From positions 1-30,416 of the forward strand of contig DATMRT010000087.1 in NCBI GenBank assembly GCA_035565975.1: a stretch of DNA of 30,416 nucleotides, written 5' to 3'. Under the pieces are notes generated by a model that did no database searches, was not told where the DNA came from, and saw only the letters and a program-made list of their open reading frames with translations. Positions 24,202 to 30,416 of this stretch are shown here, in pieces. Numbering within the stretch: the first letter of the stretch is position 1; each line of letters opens with the position of its first letter. The position numbers were made by a program, and so were the translations under genes. This DNA is from Ga0077530 sp035565975. GTDB lineage: Bacteria > Pseudomonadota > Alphaproteobacteria > Rhizobiales > Hyphomicrobiaceae.

Positions 24202-25586
24202 TGTGCGATCTCCGCCAGGGGGCCGAGAAGCCGGAGTGCCTGACCGGGTGCAATAAGGCGGCCGCCGGCCGTCGTTATGCCTTGCGCGGCGAGCCAGGCC
24301 TCGAACTCGGGCGCGCGTTTGAGGCCGAGGACGTCACGGATGTAGAGCTGGTCGTGGAAGGATGTCGACTGGTAGTTGAGCATCACGTCATCCGCGCCCG
24401 GTATGCCCATGATGTAGCTGACGCCTGCCGCACCGAGCAGCGTCAGGAGCGTGTCCATGTCGTCCTGGTCCGCTTCGGCGTGGTTCGTGTAACAGATGTC
24501 GCAGCCGAGCGGCACGCCCATGAGCTTGCCGCAGAAATGATCCTCGAGGCCGGCGCGAATGATCTGCTTGCCGTCGTAGAGATATTCGGGGCCGATAAAA
24601 CCCACGACCGTGTTGACGAGCAGCGGCTCGAAGGCGCGGCAGACCGCGTAGGCGCGCGCTTCGAGCGTCTGCTGGTCGACATCGTGATGCGCGCCTGCGG
24701 AGAGCGCCGATCCCTGACCGGTCTCGAAGTACATCACATTCTCGCCGAGCGTGCCGCGTTTGAGCGAGCGTCCGGCGTCCAGTCCTTGGCGCAGGATGGC
24801 AAGGTCGATCCCGAAGGACTTGTTTGCCGCCTCGGTGCCAGCCACCGATTGGAAGACGAGATCGACAGGCGCGCCGCGATTGATGAGCTCGATCGACGAC
24901 GTGACGTGCGTCAGAACGCATCCCTGTGTCGGGATGGCGAGGCGTGAGATGAGCTCGTCGAGCAGCTTCAGCAGGTCGGCGAGCACCTGCATGTTGTCCG
25001 ATGCCGGGTTGATGCCGATCACGGCATCGCCGCAGCCATAGGCAAGCCCATCGGCAATGGACGCAGCGATGCCGCGCGGATCGTCGGTCGGATGATTGGG
25101 CTGAAGCCTGACAGCCATCGTCCCTGGGAGCCCGATGGTATTGCGAAAGCGCGTCGCCACGCGGCACCGGCGCGCGACCGCAATCAGATCCTGATTGCGC
25201 ATGAGCTTGCTGACGGCGGCGGCCATCTCGGGCGTCACTCCCGGCGCGAGGTGCGCGAGGCGCGCGGGAGTCGCCTGCTCGGACAGGAGCCAGTCGCGGA
25301 AGCTGCCGACGGTGAGATGTGCGATCGTCTTGAAGGCGCTTCCATCATGCGTGTCCATGATGAGACGGGTGACCTCGTCTTCTTCGTAGGGCACGACAGG
25401 CTCATTGAGAAACGTCGTCATCGGCACATCGGCGAGCGCCATGCGTGCGGCCACGCTTTCTTCCGCGCTTGACGCGGCAAGACCGGCGAGTTGATCGCCG
25501 GAGCGTATGGGCGTTGCCTTGGCAAGCAGCGTTCTGAGATCATCGAACACGTAGACGCGCGTGCCAACGACGTGACGGTAACTCAT
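24198..25586 (-). CDS. eutB: Ethanolamine ammonia-lyase large subunit (EutB)
   Basis: This 462-residue TIM-barrel protein carries the ethanolamine site of the B12-dependent lyase. Conserved blocks are intact: TIGLPGTMAVRLQPNHPTD with the substrate-contacting arginine, GCGDAVIGINPASDN with the key asparagine, FETGQGSALSAGAHHD with the catalytic glutamate, and CDICYTNHAEADQDDMD with the carboxylate that holds the substrate amino group. Length and order match the enteric enzyme. The start ATG at 25586 has only a weak site (GGGAAGAG, about 11 bases away). It is first in a two-gene operon. The upstream gap contains a strongly structured sequence that might be its leader. The adjacent ABC importer converges on it, so shared regulation is not implied. 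Confidence 0.96.
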   Translation of the reverse strand: MSYRHVVGTRVYVFDDLRTLLAKATPIRSGDQLAGLAASSAEESVAARMALADVPMTTFLNEPVVPYEEDEVTRLIMDTHDGSAFKTIAHLTVGSFRDWLLSEQATPARLAHLAPGVTPEMAAAVSKLMRNQDLIAVARRCRVATRFRNTIGLPGTMAVRLQPNHPTDDPRGIAASIADGLAYGCGDAVIGINPASDNMQVLADLLKLLDELISRLAIPTQGCVLTHVTSSIELINRGAPVDLVFQSVAGTEAANKSFGIDLAILRQGLDAGRSLKRGTLGENVMYFETGQGSALSAGAHHDVDQQTLEARAYAVCRAFEPLLVNTVVGFIGPEYLYDGKQIIRAGLEDHFCGKLMGVPLGCDICYTNHAEADQDDMDTLLTLLGAAGVSYIMGIPGADDVMLNYQSTSFHDQLYIRDVLGLKRAPEFEAWLAAQGITTAGGRLIAPGQALRLLGPLAEIAQ

Positions 25587-26061
25587 GGACTGTGGCTCTT
25601 CCCGATGAGGCGCCGCTCCCTGGCCCGCCCGCAGTTTTCCATGAATCGCGGAAATCGCAATACGACGGGCTGAATCCGCGCGCCGGATATTTCCGCGGGC
25701 GTGCCCTAAGATCTGTCAATTCTTGGGCTCTATCCCCGGCCCATCGGGGCAACGTGGCAGCCCGCCGGGCTTCGGCGATTGGCATGGGCATGTCTCCCCC
25801 AATCCGGTGATGGCGCTCGCTGGCTGCCACCCCATTTTGTGCCGCGGACGGGGAGAGCAGCCGTCCCGAGAGGCGAGCCCGGCCAGAAGGTCAGGGCTCA
25901 GCCTACATGCAAGCCGCGCCCGGCTCGGAAGAAAGTCAGGGCGCGGTTTGCCTTTCCCGACAAGGTTGAAGGGCCCGGGGCCTGCCTTGCCGGCAATTCA
26001 TCTGGAAATCGAACAGCAACTGGCGCCGCGCAGCCACGCAATGGAGTTTTGAGGAATGGCT
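25587..26061. other. Divergent intergenic region with strong secondary structure
   Basis: This gap lies between the divergent starts of eutB and the peptidase gene. It contains three successive hairpin domains at 25754-25830, 25846-25866 and 25911-25949 and no credible protein gene. Promoters for both flanking units are expected here, but I cannot assign hexamers with confidence. Confidence 0.5.
25754..25949. ncRNA. Candidate structured RNA or leader element
   Basis: A nine-base stem (GTGGCAGCC 25754-25762 with GGCTGCCAC 25822-25830) closes a junction with two inner hairpins: CGCCG/CGGCG (25763-25767, 25773-25777) and ATTGG/CCAAT (25778-25782, 25799-25803), the latter extended by GGG/CCC. 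A GGACGG/CCGTCC hairpin (25846-25866) and an 11-base-pair stem with one wobble (25911-25921, 25939-25949) follow. The strand is undecided: it could lead the peptidase gene (+) or eutB (-). I could not match it to cobalamin, SAM, TPP, glycine or SRP RNA consensus. Pure sequence symmetry cannot prove an RNA. Confidence 0.35.
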
Positions 26062-26589
26062 ATGGCCACAAGCAAGCCCTCGTACGGTGTCTCGACGGTC
26101 TCGGTACTCATGGCATTGAGCATCATGGTTGTCATGGCGATCCATCTTGCCGCGCCAGCTCATGCGAGGACGGGCGACGACACGGCAAAGCCCCGACCGC
26201 GGGATTCGGCGCGCGGCGTTCAGGTCGCAAGTCTCGGCGACGTCGGTAGCGAGGCGGCGGCGCGCCATCGCGATGACCTGTCGCGGGGCGCGGCATTCTG
26301 GAGGGCCTCGCCCGGATGTCTGAACCCGAAGCTCCGTGGCATTGTCGGCAAAGTGGCCAAGAGGTTCGGCCCAGTGATGGTCAACTCCACCTGCCGCAGC
26401 GCTCGGCGCAATGCTGCCGTGGGGGGCGCGCACCGCTCCTATCACATCGGCGGCCATGCCGTTGACTTCAGCGTCAAAGGCAACGCGCGGGCCGTACACG
26501 CCTTTCTCAGGGACCAGAAGTCGGTCGGCGGCCTGAAGTTCTACGGCAGCCATTTCCACATAGACACCGGCCCGCGGCGCACATGGTGA
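26062..26589 (+). CDS. M15/DUF882-type periplasmic peptidase (YcbK-like)
   Basis: This 175-residue protein belongs to the zinc-peptidase group related to D-Ala-D-Ala carboxypeptidase VanY and YcbK, which acts on peptidoglycan. A hydrophobic signal (about residues 14-31) ends with PAHA (32-35), a good cleavage site. The zinc site is visible as SYHIGGHAVDF with His128 and Asp135 and SHFHIDTG with His166. Cys86 and Cys111 could form a disulfide in the periplasm. GAGGA lies six bases before the second ATG (26062) but touches the first (26056), so 26062 is the better start. It converges with the receiver gene after 19 bases. It may cleave or only bind cell-wall peptides; its exact activity is not known. 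Confidence 0.87.
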   Translation: MATSKPSYGVSTVSVLMALSIMVVMAIHLAAPAHARTGDDTAKPRPRDSARGVQVASLGDVGSEAAARHRDDLSRGAAFWRASPGCLNPKLRGIVGKVAKRFGPVMVNSTCRSARRNAAVGGAHRSYHIGGHAVDFSVKGNARAVHAFLRDQKSVGGLKFYGSHFHIDTGPRRTW

Positions 26590-26608
26590 CGCGGCGCAGG
26601 TACAGGCC

Positions 26609-27004
26609 TCAGGCCGCTGCAGACGAACTGTCGTTCAGGGCCGCGAGCAGCTCGTCGCCGCTGAACGGCTTTTGAAGAAAATGGATGTCGTTGCTGATCG
26701 CGTTCGGCGGCAGGGCCAGACCGCTCATGACAATGACGCGCAGCTTGCTTTTCAAGAGCCACTGGATCAGTCCGACAGCCTCTTCGCCATCGAGATTGAG
26801 GTCGACCAGCGCGAGGTTGGGGCTCCGCGCCTTCGTCAGGTGCTCGGCCTCGACCGACGTAGCAGCCGGCCCGACAACTTCGACACCGAGGTCGGTCAGC
26901 GCGGACGCCAGTGCCTGTGCTGCCGGGCGGTGATCCTCGACAACAAGCGCGCGGAGGCCTTGGAGCGATCCCTCACTGGTATCCTTCGAGTTCAGTGGTG
27001 ACAT
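26609..27004 (-). CDS. Stand-alone response-regulator receiver domain
   Basis: This 131-residue protein is a single CheY-like receiver with no output domain. The acidic pair is Glu23-Asp24 (VVEDH), the phospho-acceptor is Asp68 (LVDLNLDG), the switch residue is Ser94 (VMSG), and the invariant lysine is Lys112 (LQKPF). The start ATG at 27004 is chosen because the receiver fold begins about 15 residues later; its ribosome site is weak, and a longer form to 27130 is possible. Such solo receivers usually act by binding a partner protein or as a phosphate sink in a relay. No histidine kinase is in the window, so its partner is unknown. Confidence 0.9.
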   Translation of the reverse strand: MSPLNSKDTSEGSLQGLRALVVEDHRPAAQALASALTDLGVEVVGPAATSVEAEHLTKARSPNLALVDLNLDGEEAVGLIQWLLKSKLRVIVMSGLALPPNAISNDIHFLQKPFSGDELLAALNDSSSAAA

Positions 27005-27060
27005 ATGAAACTCGCGTTGCGCCCGCCCGCTGATGGCTCCGGCGACGATGAGAGCGCAAT

Positions 27061-27094
27061 AAAGGGCGCGTCTCGTTAAAGGGCGCGTCTCGTT
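27061..27094. repeat. Perfect 17-base tandem repeat, two copies
   Basis: The unit AAAGGGCGCGTCTCGTT occurs twice head to tail with no mismatch (27061-27077 and 27078-27094). It lies 57 bases upstream of the receiver gene start, so it may be part of its promoter or a recent slippage duplication. Confidence 0.9.
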
Positions 27095-27317
27095 TCTCCG
27101 CATGTGTACGCACCAATGTGACGGCCTCATAACACGAGATCGGATCCCGCGATCGTCTGCTCAACTTGTCGCAGCGCGCGACATGATGTCCGCCACGAGC
27201 GCATGCGCGGCCCCCCATCGCGTGAGCGTCAACATCATAGAATTTCAGGCACGATCGCGGCGCGCGGATGCCATGTGCGGGCGGTGGGTGAACGCGGGCG
27301 TGCGAATTGGCCGCACT

Positions 27318-27332
27318 TTGCAAATCGTGCAA
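27318..27332. promoter_or_regulatory. Candidate LysR-type operator
   Basis: The perfect inverted repeat TTGCA-AATCG-TGCAA contains the T-N11-A core of LysR-family sites. It is 75 bases before the LysR start codon, the usual place for autoregulation. Part of it (TTGCAA) could also serve as a -35 element, so bound regulator would block the promoter. Confidence 0.45.
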
Positions 27333-27407
27333 TTATCGGCGCGCATAGATGATTGAAGAGCATTCACGAAGAGCGCCGGTGCCTTTTTGCGGCGCCTCTT
27401 CCGAACG

Positions 27408-28349
27408 ATGGATGATACGCGCAATGCCCTGGGAGCCCCGGTCTTGAATGGATTTGGGTGGGATGATCTGCGGTTCTTTCTCGCGGTCGCGCGCGAGGGG
27501 ACGCTCACGGGCGCCGCGCGTCGCCTGCGCACTGATCACACGACCGTCGGGCGCCGCATACGTGGTCTCGAAGAGAGCCTCGTTGCGAAGCTGTTCGACC
27601 GGCATACGACGGGCTACACGCTGACACCGCTCGGAGACGCGCTGCTGCAGCACGCGGAGCGCATGGAAGCGGTCGCGATCTCGGCGCAAGCCATCATCGA
27701 AGAGATCAATCGCCCGATGTCGGGCTTGGTGCGCATAGGCGCGACGGACGGTTTTGGCACGTACTTCATCGCGCCGCGCCTCGGCAAACTCAGCAACCTA
27801 CATCCGAGCCTCGAGATCCAGCTTCTCGCCATGCCGCGGATTTTCAGCCTGTCGCGGCGGGAGGCCGACCTGTCGATCGGATTGGCGCAACCCGCGGAGG
27901 GACGCCTTTATTCACGCAAGCTCATGGACTATGAGCTCGGTGTCTATGCTTCGACCGAGTATCTCAGTCGCAGCAGGAAGATCGAGAAGGTCGAGGACCT
28001 GCGCACGCATCCCTTCGTCAGCTACATCGACGAACTGATCTATGCCAAGGAGCTCAACTATATCCCGCGGGTGGACCCGTCGATCCGGCCGACGCTCAAG
28101 AGCTCGAATCCGATTGCGCAGCTCAAGGCCATTGTGAGCGGCTTCGGCCTCGGCGTTCTGCCCTGCTTCATGGCCGATCCCGAGCCCCAGCTCCGGCGCG
28201 TGCTGACCGACAAGGTTATTTTGCAGAACACCTTCTGGCTGATCACGCACGCGGACCTGCGCCGGCTCTCCCGCGTGCGGACGGTCGCCGATTTCATCTA
28301 CCGCGAGGTCAATGCCGAGCGCGCGCTGTTTCTGCCGTCGACGCCATAG
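27408..28349 (+). CDS. LysR-family transcriptional regulator
   Basis: This 313-residue DNA-binding regulator has an N-terminal winged helix-turn-helix (about residues 17-76), with WDDLRFFLAVAREGTLTGAARRLRTDHTTVGRRIRGLEESL followed by LFDR and the linker TPLGDALL. The remainder (about 95-300) is the two-lobe co-inducer domain. The HTTVGRRI form of the recognition helix belongs to the branch often seen beside catabolic genes. ATG 27408 is preferred to the TTG at 27387; neither has a strong ribosome site. It ends three bases before the converging lyase-like gene, so it may control that operon, although this is only positional. The effector is unknown. Confidence 0.92.
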   Translation: MDDTRNALGAPVLNGFGWDDLRFFLAVAREGTLTGAARRLRTDHTTVGRRIRGLEESLVAKLFDRHTTGYTLTPLGDALLQHAERMEAVAISAQAIIEEINRPMSGLVRIGATDGFGTYFIAPRLGKLSNLHPSLEIQLLAMPRIFSLSRREADLSIGLAQPAEGRLYSRKLMDYELGVYASTEYLSRSRKIEKVEDLRTHPFVSYIDELIYAKELNYIPRVDPSIRPTLKSSNPIAQLKAIVSGFGLGVLPCFMADPEPQLRRVLTDKVILQNTFWLITHADLRRLSRVRTVADFIYREVNAERALFLPSTP

Positions 28350-28352
28350 AGA

Positions 28353-29282
28353 TCAGGCCCGCTTGCGGACGTCGCTTCGCACGCCGCACTGAAGCGCGTG
28401 GCTCAGCGGCTTGATGTCGAGAAGGTGGGCAACGTCCTTCGCCGCGGCAATGACGGCCATCGGGTCCAGCCCTGTTTCGATGCCCATCTCGTGCAGCATG
28501 GTCACGATGTCCTCGGTCGGGAGGTTGCCGACCGAAGCAACCGTTTCGGGCATGACGATGCCGCCACCAATGCCGCACACCGATCCTTCGATCCAACGTG
28601 CGCCGGCATCGAGCGCCGCGACGACATTCGCAGTGCCGAAGCCTGCGAGATTGTGGACGTGAAAGCCGAACTCGCAGTCCCTGAAGTCTCCGACGAGCCG
28701 AGCAAACAGACCGTTGACGTGGCGCGGGTCTTCCATGCCGACGGAGCCGGCAAGATAGAAGCGTCGAATGCCCGCATTTCGGAGCTGTGCAATGACGCCG
28801 GCGACTTTGTCCTGCGGTATGGTGCCTTCGTATGGGCACCACATGGACATGCCGACGGCCATGACGAAGCGGCGCCCGGCCTTGTCGCTGATGCGGAAAG
28901 CCTCGCTCGCCTGGGATATGGCTTCGTCGAGGCTCATGTTCTGGTTCTTGCGCAGGTAGGCCTCGCTGACGGTGAGGAGGCCCAGGATTTCATCGACCTT
29001 CGCCGCCACCGCGCGATCGGCGCCGCGTGCATTGGGTGCGAGCCCGCGATAGATCGTGCCGGCGCGACGTTTAATGCGTGCGCAAACGTCCTCGGCGTCG
29101 CGGAGATGGGGAATGGCGCGCGGATGTGCGAAGGCTGTGACCTCGATAACCGGAAAGCCGACATCCGACAGCCGATCGATCATCGCGACCTTGGTGTCGG
29201 TGTCGACCCAGCGGGGAAAGCTCTGCAGACCGTCGCGCGGCGCTACCTCGACGACATCGACGCGATCGGGAAATGAAAGCAT
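28353..29282 (-). CDS. HMG-CoA lyase-like enzyme with altered active-site loop
   Basis: This 309-residue TIM-barrel protein belongs to the HMGL/DRE-TIM family, which cleaves 3-hydroxy-acyl-CoA compounds. Arg16-Asp17 (APRDGLQ) and the metal ligands His208 and His210 (HVHN) match human Arg41, Asp42, His233 and His235, and VGN at 251-253 matches the loop asparagine. However, the catalytic cysteine loop GLGGCPYA is GIGGGIVM here: Gly241 replaces the Cys266 of human HMG-CoA lyase, and a cysteine sits five residues earlier (Cys236). So ordinary HMG-CoA cleavage is doubtful; a related substrate such as a citramalyl-type thioester is possible. It follows the CoA-transferase after 14 bases, so the pair probably makes and then splits the same CoA thioester. 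Confidence 0.88.
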   Translation of the reverse strand: MLSFPDRVDVVEVAPRDGLQSFPRWVDTDTKVAMIDRLSDVGFPVIEVTAFAHPRAIPHLRDAEDVCARIKRRAGTIYRGLAPNARGADRAVAAKVDEILGLLTVSEAYLRKNQNMSLDEAISQASEAFRISDKAGRRFVMAVGMSMWCPYEGTIPQDKVAGVIAQLRNAGIRRFYLAGSVGMEDPRHVNGLFARLVGDFRDCEFGFHVHNLAGFGTANVVAALDAGARWIEGSVCGIGGGIVMPETVASVGNLPTEDIVTMLHEMGIETGLDPMAVIAAAKDVAHLLDIKPLSHALQCGVRSDVRKRA

Positions 29283-29296
29283 GGCAGCGCTCTCCC

Positions 29297-30416
29297 CTAC
29301 GAGCGATCGTCGCGCGCCGAGGCGAGATCGATGCCCGCGGACTCGAGCTCATCGGGCGAGAAGCCGAGCATATCGACGAGGATCTCGCGATTGTGCTGTC
29401 CGAGGCGTGGGCCGGCGCTGCGGATCTCACCCGGGGTGCGCGAGAATTTGCCGACGACGTCCTGCATGCGCAGAGAGCCGAGCTCCTCGTCCTCGACGGG
29501 CACGATATTCTCGCGCGCCTGGATGTGCGGATCGGCGAAGATCTGCGCGATATCGTTCACCGGCGAGATGGCGGCGTCGAACTTGACCAGCCTCTCGAGC
29601 AGATCGACCTGATCGAAGTTGATAATGGCCTTCTGCAGCACCTCGTCGAGAGCAGCCGCGTTCTTGATGCGCTCGCGGTTGTCCTTGAAGCGTGGGTCTT
29701 TGACGACCTCGGGGATGCCGAGGGCCTCGCAGATGCGCTCGAAGATCGACTGCGCGCTGCCGCCGATCGACACCCACTTGCCGTCGCGCGTCTGGTAGGT
29801 GTTGCGCGGCGCGGTGAATGGGAGCCGCGAGCCTGAGCGCTGCTGGACGAGGCCGAGCTGATCGTAGTTGACGACTTGGGGCCCGAGCAGCGTGAGCAAA
29901 GTCTCATAGATCGCGAGGTCGATGACTTGGCCTTTACCGCTGCGCCGCTTTTCGTGCAGCGCCATCGAAGCGAGGTAGGCGGCCATGAGGCCGGTCGTCG
30001 AGTCGGCTAGGCCGAAAGCCGGTAGAAGCGGCGGGCGATCGGGAAAACCGGTGATGTAGGCATAGCCGGCATAGGCCTCAGCGATCGTGCCGAAGCCGGG
30101 GCGCTGGCGGTAGGGTCCCGTCTGGCCGTAGCCGGTGATGCGCACGATGATGAGGCCCGGATTGATGGCGGTGAGCACGTCCGGTCCGATCCCCCACTTT
30201 TCGAGCGTGCCGGTCCGGTAATTCTCGAGCAGGATGTCGGCGTCCCTCACCAGCCGCTTGACGATCTCGACGCCGAGAGGTGTGCGCATGTCGGCCGTAA
30301 CGGAGCGCTTGCTGCGGTTGACCATCTTGAAATAGAGGCCGACACCGTCCTTGCTCTCGCCCCAGTAGCGGATCTCGTCACCGCTGCCCGGGCGCTCGAC
30401 CTTGATGACATCCGCG
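29297..30416 (-). CDS. Family III (CaiB/BaiF) CoA-transferase, N-terminus beyond window
   Basis: At least 372 residues of a class III CoA-transferase are present; the frame is open to the window edge and begins ADVIKVERPGSGDEIRYWG, the segment near residue 30 of complete proteins, so only a few tens of residues are missing. Typical blocks follow: KRSVTADMRTPLG, ADILLENYRTGTLEKWG, and FGLADSTTGLMAAYLAS, whose aspartate forms the acyl anhydride intermediate, then SGKGQVIDLAIYETL. The C-terminal portion contains PRNTYQTRDGKWVSIGGS and the DPRFKDNRERIKN stretch. It transfers CoA from one acyl thioester to another carboxylic acid. It is upstream of the lyase-like gene in the same operon, so it likely activates that enzyme's substrate. 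The donor and acceptor acids are unknown. Confidence 0.95.
   Translation of the reverse strand, partial: ADVIKVERPGSGDEIRYWGESKDGVGLYFKMVNRSKRSVTADMRTPLGVEIVKRLVRDADILLENYRTGTLEKWGIGPDVLTAINPGLIIVRITGYGQTGPYRQRPGFGTIAEAYAGYAYITGFPDRPPLLPAFGLADSTTGLMAAYLASMALHEKRRSGKGQVIDLAIYETLLTLLGPQVVNYDQLGLVQQRSGSRLPFTAPRNTYQTRDGKWVSIGGSAQSIFERICEALGIPEVVKDPRFKDNRERIKNAAALDEVLQKAIINFDQVDLLERLVKFDAAISPVNDIAQIFADPHIQARENIVPVEDEELGSLRMQDVVGKFSRTPGEIRSAGPRLGQHNREILVDMLGFSPDELESAGIDLASARDDRS

Larger units (their letters stand above)
27005..27407. other. Divergent intergenic region between receiver and LysR genes
   Basis: About 400 bases without a convincing gene. It holds a perfect 17-base tandem duplication at 27061-27094 and a LysR-type inverted repeat at 27318-27332. 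Both divergent promoters should lie here. The open frames through it are not protein-like. Confidence 0.5.

Noticed and set aside
25754..25830. tRNA-like element (about 77 bases, long closing stem, CCCC after it)
   Set aside because: No T-arm GGTTCGA-type sequence, no anticodon arm of the right size, and a nine-base closing stem.
25870..25940. Possible signal recognition particle RNA, because of GGTCAGG and GGAAG words
   Set aside because: The words are in the wrong order and spacing for the SRP Alu-less hairpin consensus, and the stems do not fit.
25587..26061. Cobalamin riboswitch upstream of eutB
   Set aside because: I looked for the B12-box and the GCCACTG core on both strands and did not find them; only generic structure remains.
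1..30416. CRISPR array, insertion sequences, integrases or phage genes
   Set aside because: No regularly spaced repeats, transposase motifs or terminal inverted repeats were seen anywhere in the window.

Overview
The window looks like chromosomal DNA of a GC-rich Gram-negative bacterium, most likely an alphaproteobacterium of the Hyphomicrobiales type. The pointers are the high GC content, an FcbT-like TRAP transporter, several solute-binding proteins with twin-arginine (Tat) signals, a family III CoA-transferase paired with an HMG-CoA-lyase-like protein, a fused FAD-oxidoreductase/SelD, and short GC-rich intergenic palindromes. This placement is inferred from gene families; there is no rRNA or other marker gene. 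I see no tRNA, rRNA, CRISPR array, insertion sequence or phage gene.

Layout. 1-1257 (+): the C-terminal end of an acyl-CoA ligase, overlapping by 4 bases a DsbA-fold isomerase-like protein. 1406-3130 (-): an unrecognised membrane-anchored protein. 3449-3670 (+): a short relic of a molybdenum hydroxylase. 9739 down to 3689 (-): a probable operon of a Tat-exported metallo-beta-lactamase-fold hydrolase, TRAP transporter genes dctP, dctQ and dctM, an amidase-signature enzyme, and a 56-residue two-helix membrane protein that overlaps the amidase stop codon. 10479-13630 (+): two unrecognised genes followed by the FAD/SelD fusion. 13798-15564 (+): a membrane sulfatase/LtaS-fold enzyme. 15570-16880 (-): an MFS transporter. 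17367-23321 (+): an ABC importer operon with two tandem paralogous binding proteins, two permeases and one ATPase, ended by a clear intrinsic terminator. 25586 down to 23386 (-): eutB and eutC, ethanolamine ammonia-lyase. 26062-26589 (+): an M15/DUF882-type peptidase. 27004 down to 26609 (-): a stand-alone receiver protein. 27408-28349 (+): a LysR regulator. 30416 down to 28353 (-): a family III CoA-transferase, cut by the window edge, and an HMG-CoA-lyase-like enzyme.

How it works together. The window is mostly import plus catabolism of small organic compounds. The TRAP operon joins a periplasmic hydrolase, an uptake system and a cytoplasmic amidase, which reads as one uptake-and-degradation module with unknown substrate. 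The ABC operon meets eutBC tail to tail, so the two may or may not share a substrate. The acyl-CoA ligase, CoA-transferase and lyase-like enzyme point to CoA-thioester metabolism. Hairpins without a strong T tract follow all three solute-binding-protein genes, a layout that usually raises binding-protein expression over that of the permeases. A densely structured stretch at 25754-25949, between eutB and the peptidase gene, is the best candidate for an undescribed RNA element.
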